Below, one piece after another: positions 18,875-26,099 of a stretch of 64,000 nt of DNA. The position numbers and the translations under genes were made by a program. Below the pieces are notes generated by a model that was not told the origin of the DNA, searched no databases, and was given only the letters and a program-made list of their open reading frames with translations. This stretch comes from Acinetobacter lanii (GTDB lineage Bacteria; Pseudomonadota; Gammaproteobacteria; Pseudomonadales; Moraxellaceae). Location of the stretch: the NCBI RefSeq assembly GCF_011578285.1, contig NZ_CP049916.1:868001-932000 (forward strand), given 5' to 3'. Position 1 is the stretch's first letter. Each line of letters begins with the position of its first letter.

Positions 18875-21800
18875 CGACGGTTGATGGCACAGCACCAACT
18901 GCACCAGACATCGATCCAATCGGACCGAACTTAGAGTACATCACTGGTACAGCCGATCCAAAAGAAGCGGGTAACACCGTAACGGTAAGCTTCCCAGATG
19001 GCACGACTGCAACAGCAAGCATTGATGCAGCGGGCAATTGGAAAGTGGCCACCCCTGCGGGTCTAAAAGATGGTGACGAAGTGAAAGCGATCATCACCGA
19101 TGCAGCAGGCAACGTTTCACCAGAAGCAAGTGAAATTGTGGATGGCGTTGGCCCAACAACCAACATTGATCCAATCAATGCCAATGATCCAATCACCGGT
19201 ACAGGTGAAGCAGGCTCAACAGTCACCGTGACTTATCCAGATGGTAAGACCACAGCGACTGCAGAAGTGGATGCGGATGGCAACTGGACTGTAGCGAACC
19301 CAGGCTTAAAAGATGGCGACATCGTCAAAGCCGTGGCTACTGATCCAGTCGGTAACGTTGGCCCAGAAGCAACAGCGACTGTGGATGGCACAGCACCAAC
19401 TGCACCAGACATCGATCCAATCGGTCCGAACTTAGAGTACATCACTGGTACAGCCGATCCAAAAGAAGCGGGTAACACCGTGACTGTCAGCTTCCCAAAT
19501 TCAAGCCCAGTGAACGCAATCATTGAGGCAGATGGCACTTGGAAAGTGGCAACCCCTGCGGGCTTAAAAGATGGTGACGAAGTTAAAGCGATCATCACCG
19601 ATGCAGCAGGCAACGTCTCACCAGAAGCAAGTGAAATTGTGGATGGCGTGGGCCCAACAACGACGATTGATCCAATCAATGCCAATGACCCAATCACCGG
19701 TACAGGTGAAAAAGGTTCAACGGTTGAAGTGACCTATCCAAATGGGGACAAAGTGACTACGCCAGTGGCTGAAGATGGCACATGGAGCGTAGCAAACCCA
19801 GGTCTTAACGATGGTGATGAAGTCAAAGCGATCGGTACTGATCCAGTGGGTAACGTTGGACCAGAAGCGACAGCAACTGTTGATGGCACAGCACCAACTG
19901 CACCAAAGATCGATCCAATCGGTCCGAACTTAGAGTACATCACCGGTACAGCCGATCCAAAAGAAGCGGGTAACACCGTCACTGTGAGCTTCCCAGATGG
20001 CACGACTGCAACAGCAAGCATTGATGCAGCGGGCAATTGGAAAGTTACAACCCCTGCGGGCTTAAAAGATGGTGACGAAGTTAAAGCGATCATCACCGAT
20101 GCAGCAGGCAACGTCTCACCAGAAGCAAGTGAAATTGTGGATGGCGTTGGCCCAACAACCAACATTGATCCAATCAATGCCAATGACCCAATCACCGGTA
20201 CAGGTGAAGCAGGCTCAACAGTCACCGTGACTTATCCAGATGGTAAGACCACAGCGACTGCAGAAGTGGATGCGGATGGCAATTGGACTGTAGCGAACCC
20301 AGGCTTAAAAGATGGCGACATCGTCAAAGCCGTGGCTACCGATCCAGTCGGTAACGTTGGCCCAGAAGCAACAGCGACTGTGGATGGCACAGCACCAACT
20401 GCACCAGAGATCGATCCAATCGGTCCGAACTTGGCTGAAATCACCGGTACAGCCGATCCAAAAGAAGCGGGTAACACCGTGACTGTCAGCTTCCCAAATT
20501 CAAGCCCAGTGAACGCAATCATTGAGGCAGATGGCACTTGGAAAGTGGCAACCCCTGCGGGTCTAAAAGATGGTGACGAAGTGAAAGCGATCATCACCGA
20601 TGCAGCAGGCAACGTTTCACCAGAAGCAAGTGAAATTGTGGATGGCGTTGGCCCAACAACCAACATTGATCCAATCAATGCCAATGATCCAATCACCGGT
20701 ACAGGTGAAGCAGGCTCAACAGTCACCGTGACTTATGCAGATGGTAAGACCACAGCGACTGCAGAAGTGGATGCGGATGGCAATTGGACTGTGGCGAACC
20801 CAGGCTTAAAAGATGGCGACATCGTCAAAGCCGTGGCTACCGATCCAGTCGGTAACGTTGGCCCAGAAGCAACAGCGACTGTTGATGGCACAGCACCGAA
20901 TGTGCCAGAAATTGATGACGTGGTGAAAGGTGATGAATTTATTACGGGTGAATCGGATTTAGGTACTACAGTGGTCATCACCATTAATAATGGTGCAACC
21001 ATGACCACACAAACCAAAGCGGATGGTACTTGGTCAATCCCGAACCCTGGCGTTGTAAATGGTGATGTGATTACAGCCTACGCAGTCGATCCTGCGAACA
21101 ATGCATCCGATACCACATCTTTAACCGTGCACTTTATGACTGAAGCATTGCTTGAGGCTCCTCAAGCGTATGATGATGTCGATGCATTCGTTGGAAATAT
21201 TGCCCAAAAAGGCCTGACCAATGACGATCGACCTGATTTCACAGGTCAAGGTGCCATCCCAGGTGCAATCATCACACTTTATGCAAATGGCCAAGCAATT
21301 GGATCGACCCAAGCTGATGCTGATGGAACGTGGAAAATCACACCAACAGATGCATTGCGTGATGGGCCTCATAACTTCACTGCAACTCAAACAGACGATG
21401 GTATTGAAAGTGCTCAATCACCAGTCCTCGACTTTATTGTGGATACCATTGCACCTGAGGTGACACAAGCGGATATCAACAGTGCAGGAACCCAAGTGAT
21501 TGGTCAAACCGAATCAGGTGCGACGGTTTATGTAAAAGATGCCGAAGATAATATCTTGGGTTCATCAGTAGCAGATGCCAATGGTACATACAGCGTTATC
21601 TTGAAAACACCAGTGACTAATGGTGACACAGTACAAGTGGTTGCAACAGATAAGGCAGGTAACAGTTCAGACGCTGTAGACGTTCGAGATACCACACCAC
21701 CACCAGCATTGATTTTAGATGCTTTATTCGATGATGTCGCGAATGCAAGTGAACTAGGTGCATATAACGACAGCATCCTAAAACCTCAGTACAGCAGCAC

Positions 21801-23163
21801 CGATTCCAAAGGTGAAACAAGCTACTACACCAACGATTCAACCCCAACGATGATCGGTCGAGGTGAACCAGGCGCAATTGTATCCATCTATGATGGTTAC
21901 GACATGATTAATGGGGAAAAAGTGGGTGATAACCTGCTGGGCACTGTAGTTGTTGATGCCGATGGGAAATGGAGCTTTGAAATTCCACAATTGATGGACG
22001 TGTCCTATCGCCTCATCTATCGTCAAACTGATAGTGCAGGTAATGCTGGACCATGGAGTGAAGACCTTGTCATTAACTACTTGGCTGAAAGTGTAAATGA
22101 CCGCTTCTTATCGGATACCGATAGCTTCAATCTAGAAGGGGGTAAATTTGCACTGGGTACAGGACCAAATAACCCCTTCAAACTGATTGATCATGACAGT
22201 ATTCGTTTCTACGGTCAAAATGGCGTGACGGATACCAGCAACAGTATTCATGTGCTTGATGCCAAAGGCAATGTCTTAAAAGATGTGACGTGGTCTACAG
22301 CGTATGAAGGTGACCACTACATGGTGACCATGAAACTACCTGCAGGTTATGTCGGTGCGTATAGTGTGGTGATCGCAGATGAATCCTTCAGTGACCTAGC
22401 GGGTAACTACAACTATGGCTACCAGTTCGATAACACTGTACAGAAGCCACAGGCGTTAATGGCGGATGCACAAGGAGAGGGCGCAGCTGGAACCACTTTG
22501 GTCCAAAATGGTTGGATTACCAATGACAACACGCCAACATGGATGTTGTCGACAGGTAAAATGACCAGCAAAGTGCTGATTCGTAGTACAGATGGTAGTT
22601 ACTACAAAGAAGTAGATATTACCAATCAAGATGACTACCAATTCCAAATGGATGAACCATTGAGTGAAGGTAAACATTCATTTGAATTCAGCTATATTTA
22701 CCAAGATGGTACTGCCAATGAAATCCAATCACCATGGTCAGACCCGTTCACGTTCACGGTTGACAGTAAAGCCTATATTATCAAAGCTGGCTTTGATAAT
22801 GTGACACTGGATCATTCGATCTATGACAAAGCGTTATACAACTTGTTGGTGGCGAATGATCCAACAGGTGGTAATAAGGTGACGAAAATCGATGAATGGA
22901 CCGATTTTAAAGTCAGTGCGGATGATAGCGTGAAAGACACCATTGACGTGTCGGAATTGTTGAATCTAAAAGATGTGAATGCAGGCAATGTGACTGAGTT
23001 CTTATCGGTATCGTATCTTACAGGGGACAGTGGTAAACACACCGTGTTGTCGATTGACCGAGATGGGAAAGATGGTAAGTTCAGCAGCACAGAATTGATC
23101 GTATTCAATAACGTGGATACAACCTTGGCTGAGCTGTTGAAGAATAATCAGATTATTTATTAA
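17488..23163 (+). CDS. Adhesin copy 2, open segment 4 (C-terminal repeats and secretion signal)
   Basis: A 1,891-codon segment with the last ~6.5 A/B pairs, the divergent Ig-like domains and the type I secretion target domain. The apparent start is an internal GTG. It is uninterrupted, and it shows the correct frame at both positions where copy 1 is broken. Confidence 0.65.
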   Translation: MSFPNSSPVTAIIEADGTWKVATPAGLKDGDEVKAIITDAAGNVSPEASEIVDGVGPTTTIDPINANDPITGTGEKGSTVEVTYPNGTSVTTQVDADGNWTVANPGLKDGDIVKAVATDPVGNVGPEATATVDGTAPTAPDIDPIGPNLAEITGTADPKEAGNTVTVSFPDGTTATASIDADGSWKVTTPAGLKDGDEVKAIITDAAGNVSPEASEIVDGVGPTTTIDPINANDPITGTGEKGSTVTVTYPDGKTTATAEVDADGNWTVANPGLKDGDIVKAVATDPVGNVGPEATATVDGTAPTAPDIDPIGPNLAEITGTADPKEAGNTVTVSFPNSSPVTAIIEADGTWKVATPAGLKDGDEVKAIITDAAGNVSPEASEIVDGVGPTTTIDPINANDPITGTGEKGSTVEVTYPNGTSVTTQVDADGNWTVANPGLNDGDEVKAIGTDPVGNVGPEATATVDGTAPTAPDIDPIGPNLEYITGTADPKEAGNTVTVSFPDGTTATASIDAAGNWKVATPAGLKDGDEVKAIITDAAGNVSPEASEIVDGVGPTTNIDPINANDPITGTGEAGSTVTVTYPDGKTTATAEVDADGNWTVANPGLKDGDIVKAVATDPVGNVGPEATATVDGTAPTAPDIDPIGPNLEYITGTADPKEAGNTVTVSFPNSSPVNAIIEADGTWKVATPAGLKDGDEVKAIITDAAGNVSPEASEIVDGVGPTTTIDPINANDPITGTGEKGSTVEVTYPNGDKVTTPVAEDGTWSVANPGLNDGDEVKAIGTDPVGNVGPEATATVDGTAPTAPKIDPIGPNLEYITGTADPKEAGNTVTVSFPDGTTATASIDAAGNWKVTTPAGLKDGDEVKAIITDAAGNVSPEASEIVDGVGPTTNIDPINANDPITGTGEAGSTVTVTYPDGKTTATAEVDADGNWTVANPGLKDGDIVKAVATDPVGNVGPEATATVDGTAPTAPEIDPIGPNLAEITGTADPKEAGNTVTVSFPNSSPVNAIIEADGTWKVATPAGLKDGDEVKAIITDAAGNVSPEASEIVDGVGPTTNIDPINANDPITGTGEAGSTVTVTYADGKTTATAEVDADGNWTVANPGLKDGDIVKAVATDPVGNVGPEATATVDGTAPNVPEIDDVVKGDEFITGESDLGTTVVITINNGATMTTQTKADGTWSIPNPGVVNGDVITAYAVDPANNASDTTSLTVHFMTEALLEAPQAYDDVDAFVGNIAQKGLTNDDRPDFTGQGAIPGAIITLYANGQAIGSTQADADGTWKITPTDALRDGPHNFTATQTDDGIESAQSPVLDFIVDTIAPEVTQADINSAGTQVIGQTESGATVYVKDAEDNILGSSVADANGTYSVILKTPVTNGDTVQVVATDKAGNSSDAVDVRDTTPPPALILDALFDDVANASELGAYNDSILKPQYSSTDSKGETSYYTNDSTPTMIGRGEPGAIVSIYDGYDMINGEKVGDNLLGTVVVDADGKWSFEIPQLMDVSYRLIYRQTDSAGNAGPWSEDLVINYLAESVNDRFLSDTDSFNLEGGKFALGTGPNNPFKLIDHDSIRFYGQNGVTDTSNSIHVLDAKGNVLKDVTWSTAYEGDHYMVTMKLPAGYVGAYSVVIADESFSDLAGNYNYGYQFDNTVQKPQALMADAQGEGAAGTTLVQNGWITNDNTPTWMLSTGKMTSKVLIRSTDGSYYKEVDITNQDDYQFQMDEPLSEGKHSFEFSYIYQDGTANEIQSPWSDPFTFTVDSKAYIIKAGFDNVTLDHSIYDKALYNLLVANDPTGGNKVTKIDEWTDFKVSADDSVKDTIDVSELLNLKDVNAGNVTEFLSVSYLTGDSGKHTVLSIDRDGKDGKFSSTELIVFNNVDTTLAELLKNNQIIY
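20309..23163 (+). repeat. 3' segment shared by both adhesin copies
   Basis: Aligns with about 4114-6970 of copy 1 at an offset of 16195, falling to 16193 after copy 1's two extra bases. It appears identical by eye up to 23108; the last 55 bp have three synonymous differences. Confidence 0.8.
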
Positions 23164-23178
23164 TCTGATCTGAATGTT

Positions 23179-23208
23179 AAAAAAGAGAACCCTAGGGTTC
23201 TCTTTTTT
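23179..23208. terminator. Terminator of adhesin copy 2
   Basis: Near-perfect palindrome in which AAAAGAGAACCC pairs with GGGTTCTCTTTT, 16 bp after the stop codon, with U-runs on both strands. Confidence 0.9.
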
Positions 23209-23222
23209 ATGCGTCGAATTAG

Positions 23223-23262
23223 GCCAAAAAAAAGCTGAATTTGAAATTTCAAATTCGGCTTT
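23223..23262 (-). terminator. Strong minus-strand hairpin facing the adhesin 3' end
   Basis: A 20-bp perfect palindrome (23237-23256) extended by AAAGC/GCTTT arms and followed on the minus strand by eight U residues. No minus-strand gene ends just to its right, so it may block antisense transcription entering the adhesin array. Confidence 0.6.
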
Positions 23263-23482
23263 GATTTATCCAATTAATACAGGTTCGAAGGATCTTAGAC
23301 CTTTATTGATATTTCTTTAAGAAGTTTAAATAAGGTTAAATCAACAGTTGTTGTTCCAAGATAGCCATATGATTATTTTGTCCTGTGTTTTAATTTTTAT
23401 TGTGGTTCTATTTTAGATTAAGTGAGCGCAGGCTAAATGACATTTGCAACAATACAGTCCAAATCAGGTTTTAGGTCAATCT

Positions 23483-23833
23483 ATGCACCCATCTATCATT
23501 CAACAATCAAAGTCAGCCACGCAAGAATTGGCTGAGATGATTATGGCGGTGGTCGCCACCATTCCTCATGGCAAAGTCGCCAGTTATGGACAAGTAGCCG
23601 CTTTGGCAGGATTACCACGACATGCACGGTTGGTGGGGCGAGTTTTAAGTCAAATGGACAGTAATAGTGAAATACCGTGGCATCGGGTGATTAATTCACA
23701 AGGTCGAATTAGTCTAAGTCGCTTGGATGAAAATGGCTATAACGAACAGCAAGCACGACTCTTGGCAGAGGGAATTGTGTTTAATAACGGACGGGTGAGT
23801 TTTCACAGTTTTGGTTGGATGGGGGATGTGTAA
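23483..23833 (+). CDS. Alkyltransferase-like protein (ATL, YbaZ-type)
   Basis: MGMT-fold DNA-binding protein of 116 residues. It has the helix-turn-helix (SYGQVAALAG), the arginine-finger region (ARLVGRVL) and the active-site-like motif PWHRVI at about residues 65-70, where Trp replaces the methyl-accepting Cys of PCHRV. ATL proteins bind O6-alkylguanine without repairing it and flag it for nucleotide excision repair. I prefer ATG 23483 because a TTG 13 codons upstream (23444) has no better ribosome-binding site; with the TTG the protein has 129 residues. The gene is isolated and convergent with the stress-protein gene, sharing a terminator. Confidence 0.85.
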   Translation: MHPSIIQQSKSATQELAEMIMAVVATIPHGKVASYGQVAALAGLPRHARLVGRVLSQMDSNSEIPWHRVINSQGRISLSRLDENGYNEQQARLLAEGIVFNNGRVSFHSFGWMGDV

Positions 23834-23867
23834 AAACCTCATCAGCTATGAAACTGATGAAGTTTTT
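23832..23867. terminator. Bidirectional terminator between ATL and stress-protein genes
   Basis: CATCAG/CTGATG stem flanked by AAAAAC and GTTTTT, overlapping the ATL stop codon. Confidence 0.7.
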
Positions 23868-23899
23868 AGATGATTGTAAAAACTTGATCATAAATTGTT

Positions 23900-24346
23900 T
23901 TAAGAGTGTTGTTTCACCACAAATACAGGTACTTTTGATTCAGTGATGAGGCTTTGTGCAACGCTTCCCATCAACAGTTTTTTAAAGCCACTGCGACCGT
24001 GTGAGCTGAGTACAATTAAATCGATGTTTAATTCATCTACAGCTTTGCAAAGGGTACGGGGAATATTTTCACCTTCAAGTAATTGGGTTTCTACTTGTAT
24101 GCCATGCGCTTCAAATTGTGCTTTGGCATGGTCTATATTGCTTTGAATAAATTCACGAGCGCGCTCAATCATTTCATTGGTTTGACCTTGACTGAGGTAC
24201 TCAGATGCGATGTATGGGTCTAGTGTCATGACCTGAACCACTGTCACTTTGCTGTTAAATGCTTTTGCGAGTTCAACCGCATGTTGAATGACGTTGAGAG
24301 CAAGTTCTGAACCGTCTACGGGGACGAGAATGTTTTGATAAGCCAT
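23900..24346 (-). CDS. Universal stress protein, UspA family
   Basis: Cytoplasmic 148-residue single-domain Usp. It starts MAYQNILVPVDGSELA (beta1 and the conserved Asp). The nucleotide-binding loop reads SHG-RSGFKKLLM-GS, fitting the ATP-binding pattern G-2X-G-9X-G(S/T) except that Ser replaces the first Gly. The start follows AGGAGAAAAGATC on the minus strand. Usp proteins support survival under starvation and oxidative stress; the exact role here is unknown. Confidence 0.92.
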   Translation of the reverse strand: MAYQNILVPVDGSELALNVIQHAVELAKAFNSKVTVVQVMTLDPYIASEYLSQGQTNEMIERAREFIQSNIDHAKAQFEAHGIQVETQLLEGENIPRTLCKAVDELNIDLIVLSSHGRSGFKKLLMGSVAQSLITESKVPVFVVKQHS

Positions 24347-24484
24347 GATCTTTTCTCCTTGTTCTATCTCTAAAATTTTAATCTCATTGATGCTGATTTA
24401 CTGTTCTTATTTGATAGTAGCGTGATTATAAGTGAAATAAAACTGAGTAAATCAATAAGGATAAAATGTTGAAATATTTAACGA

Positions 24485-25123
24485 TTACTTATTTTGTAAA
24501 GAAGAACTATCTATAAAAGTTTTTAATTGCTCGACATCATCTGTTTGTAACTGTTCACGCATCTTTAAAAACTGCTTTTCATCTAAGTCATACAGTTTAA
24601 GTGAAAGCAGTTTTTCGATATCTTCTTCAGCAAAGCGGTACTTAATAATTTTTGCAGGCACACCGCCTACAATAGCATAAGGTGGTACGTCTTTGGTCAC
24701 GACTGCACCTGTTGCCACCACTGCACCTTCGCCAAGCTTCACACCTTGCATAATCATGGTACGTGAGCCAATCCAACAACCATCACCAATCACAGTATCA
24801 CCCGCAGGCACAAAACTGCGAGTATCAAAAGGAAATGCTGAAATCCAATCGGTGCGATGCAGTTGATTTCCGCCCATCATGATGACGCATTCAGCGCCAA
24901 AACAGACGAAATTGCCGATATAAAGCTGATCAATGGGCTTTTCAGGCGTAGAAGCTTTGTCATGTAAATAACGGACTACACAACGCTCAAAACCTTGATC
25001 CCAATAGGCTGAGTAATAGCTGTAATTGCCCTTGATATGAATGTTTGGATTTTTGACCGTTTTGGAAATAAATTCGAATTCACACCAATGATTGACAGGG
25101 GAATTGATGAGCTTTTCAGACAT
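24485..25123 (-). CDS. CatB-like (XAT family) acyltransferase
   Basis: Left-handed beta-helix acetyltransferase of 212 residues from the ATG at 25123; a GTG 16 codons upstream gives a longer frame but a non-conserved leader. Hexapeptide repeats run through [21 protein letters not shown] and [24 protein letters not shown]. The catalytic-His motif HRTDW followed by FPF matches xenobiotic acetyltransferases such as CatB and Vat. Substrate cannot be told from sequence; chromosomal members often have no proven resistance role. Confidence 0.87.
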   Translation of the reverse strand: MSEKLINSPVNHWCEFEFISKTVKNPNIHIKGNYSYYSAYWDQGFERCVVRYLHDKASTPEKPIDQLYIGNFVCFGAECVIMMGGNQLHRTDWISAFPFDTRSFVPAGDTVIGDGCWIGSRTMIMQGVKLGEGAVVATGAVVTKDVPPYAIVGGVPAKIIKYRFAEEDIEKLLSLKLYDLDEKQFLKMREQLQTDDVEQLKTFIDSSSLQNK

Positions 25124-25194
25124 GGGGAAATGATATGGTTGATGTGAGGGAATTATAGCGTAGTTAAGCACCTCTTTGGAAAAGAGGGGCTTGG

Positions 25195-25475
25195 GGGGAT
25201 CTCAAAATAACCTCCCCCTAACCCTCACTTGCACTTCATTTTAAAGCAGTGCTTTAAAACTCGCTCAGGAGAGGGAATATCGCGTCCTTTTACCTTGCAA
25301 TGAATGCTCCCTCTCCCCATGGGAGATGAAGCACTGCTTCGCAAGGGGTGAGGGTGTTTTTAAAAGTTACCTCTCCCTAGCCCTCTCCTAAAAGGAGAGG
25401 GAATCATGCGTATCAAATGAATGAGGTGGCACTCCCTCTCCCTCGGGGAGAGGGTTGGGGTGAGGGATTCCAAAA
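25195..25475. repeat. REP-like intergenic palindrome cluster
   Basis: About 280 bp without a gene, carrying several inverted copies of CCCTCTCC/GGAGAGGG and GGTGAGGG/CCCTCACC-type words (for example CCCTCTCC-TAAAA-GGAGAGGG near 25380-25403). A related short element lies at 41380-41411. It resembles dispersed REP/BIME-type elements and can form hairpins between the greA and acyltransferase genes. Confidence 0.7.
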
Positions 25476-25479
25476 ACAA

Positions 25480-25505
25480 AAAAAACCCCTCAATAGAGGG
25501 GCTCT
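25480..25505 (-). terminator. Terminator of greA
   Basis: On the minus strand GCCCCTC-TATT-GAGGGG is followed by a U-run of eight. Confidence 0.85.
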
Positions 25506-25526
25506 TCAAGTGAATCTATCTTAATA

Positions 25527-26003
25527 TTAGATATATTCAACTTTCACAATTTCGTATTCAACTTCACCATTTGGTGTATTGATTTTTACTTCGTCGCCTT
25601 CATTTTTACCCAAAAGACCACGTGCGATTGGAGAGTTCACAGAGATCTTGTTGATCTTAAAGTCTGCTTCGTCATCGCCTACGATTTTATATTTCTTTTG
25701 CTCTTCAGTATCAAGGTTTTCAATGGTTACAGTCACACCAAAAACCACACGACCGTTTTGCTCAAGGGTTTTCACATCAATCTCTTGAACCGCACCAAGC
25801 TTACCTTCGATATCTTGAATACGACCTTCACAGAAACCTTGTTGCTCACGAGCCGCATGATATTCCGCGTTTTCTTTCAAATCCCCATGCTCACGCGCTT
25901 CCGCAATCGCAGCGATAATACGTGGACGATCAACAGATTTAAGCTGTTGTAATTCTTTTTCCAAGGCAAGTTTGCCTTCAGGAGTCATAGGATAACGTTG
26001 CAT
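25527..26003 (-). CDS. greA: Transcription elongation factor GreA
   Basis: 158 residues, the usual family length. It rescues backtracked RNA polymerase by stimulating cleavage of the nascent RNA through the secondary channel. The N-terminal antiparallel coiled coil (~1-75) carries the acidic tip [14 protein letters not shown] with D41 and E44; the C-terminal FKBP-like domain includes [11 protein letters not shown] and GDEVKINTP. It lies downstream of carB on the same strand, but a terminator at 26053-26092 implies its own promoter. A second Gre factor, greB, begins at the right edge of the window. Confidence 0.97.
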   Translation of the reverse strand: MQRYPMTPEGKLALEKELQQLKSVDRPRIIAAIAEAREHGDLKENAEYHAAREQQGFCEGRIQDIEGKLGAVQEIDVKTLEQNGRVVFGVTVTIENLDTEEQKKYKIVGDDEADFKINKISVNSPIARGLLGKNEGDEVKINTPNGEVEYEIVKVEYI

Positions 26004-26052
26004 TGTTGTCCCTCATAGGTTGGTATTTATAAAAAATACGGAGTTTAAAAAT

Positions 26053-26092
26053 AAAAAAAGCCCGCCACCGATAAGGTGACGGGTCTTATCGG
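26053..26092 (-). terminator. carB terminator with two alternative stems
   Basis: On the minus strand CCCGTCACCTT pairs with the GGTGGCGGG arm before a run of seven U. A competing stem CCGATAAG/CTTATCGG overlaps it. Partial read-through into greA is possible. Confidence 0.8.
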
Positions 26093-26099
26093 AAACGTA

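Larger units (their letters stand above)
11928..20912 (+). repeat. Eighteen ~499-bp A/B double units in copy 2
   Basis: Alternating A units (PIGPNL(AE/EY)ITGTADPKEAG) and B units (PINA(N/I)DPITGTGE). Sub-variants shuffle in blocks: PNSSPVTAIIEA versus PDGTTATASIDA in A; GEKG, GEAG or GEPD in B. The shuffling indicates repeated unequal exchange. Confidence 0.9.
7487..23163 (+). pseudogene. Giant Ig-like repeat adhesin, copy 2 (three frameshifts)
   Basis: Full-length sister of copy 1. The ATG at 7487 follows GAGG (7475-7478) at 8 nt. Layout: BapA-prefix-like domain (residues 1-~120), hydrophobic Ala/Gly stretch (~123-144), Asp/Asn linker, then 8 units shared with copy 1, 8 nearly identical 246-bp units, 18 A/B double units, divergent Ig-like domains and a type I secretion signal ending NNQIIY. 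Three single-base indels break it: a lost C near 9474, a lost C near 10544 and an extra G near 17455. Correcting all three leaves an exact multiple of three and about 5,225 residues. Consensus error is as likely as true decay. No exporter genes (ABC, membrane-fusion, TolC) lie in the window, so the secretion partner must be elsewhere or off the left edge. Confidence 0.85.

Noticed and set aside
9961..20912. Long regular repeats suggestive of a CRISPR array
   Set aside because: Units are 246-255 bp, coding, and without unique spacers; no cas genes.
104..21017. Dozens of minus-strand open frames (73-164 codons) across the adhesin arrays, rich in Ser, Pro and Val
   Set aside because: They recur with the repeat period and are the antisense of the Ig-like units, which lack stop codons in that frame; no ribosome-binding sites.
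1..23163. Composite transposon or prophage carrying the adhesins
   Set aside because: No transposase, integrase or terminal inverted repeats were seen near either copy.
23444..23833. O6-methylguanine-DNA methyltransferase
   Set aside because: The active-site Cys is replaced by Trp, so a repair-active enzyme is unlikely.
24485..25123. Acquired chloramphenicol or streptogramin resistance gene
   Set aside because: XAT-family resemblance only; no mobile element or resistance context, so resistance is not claimed.
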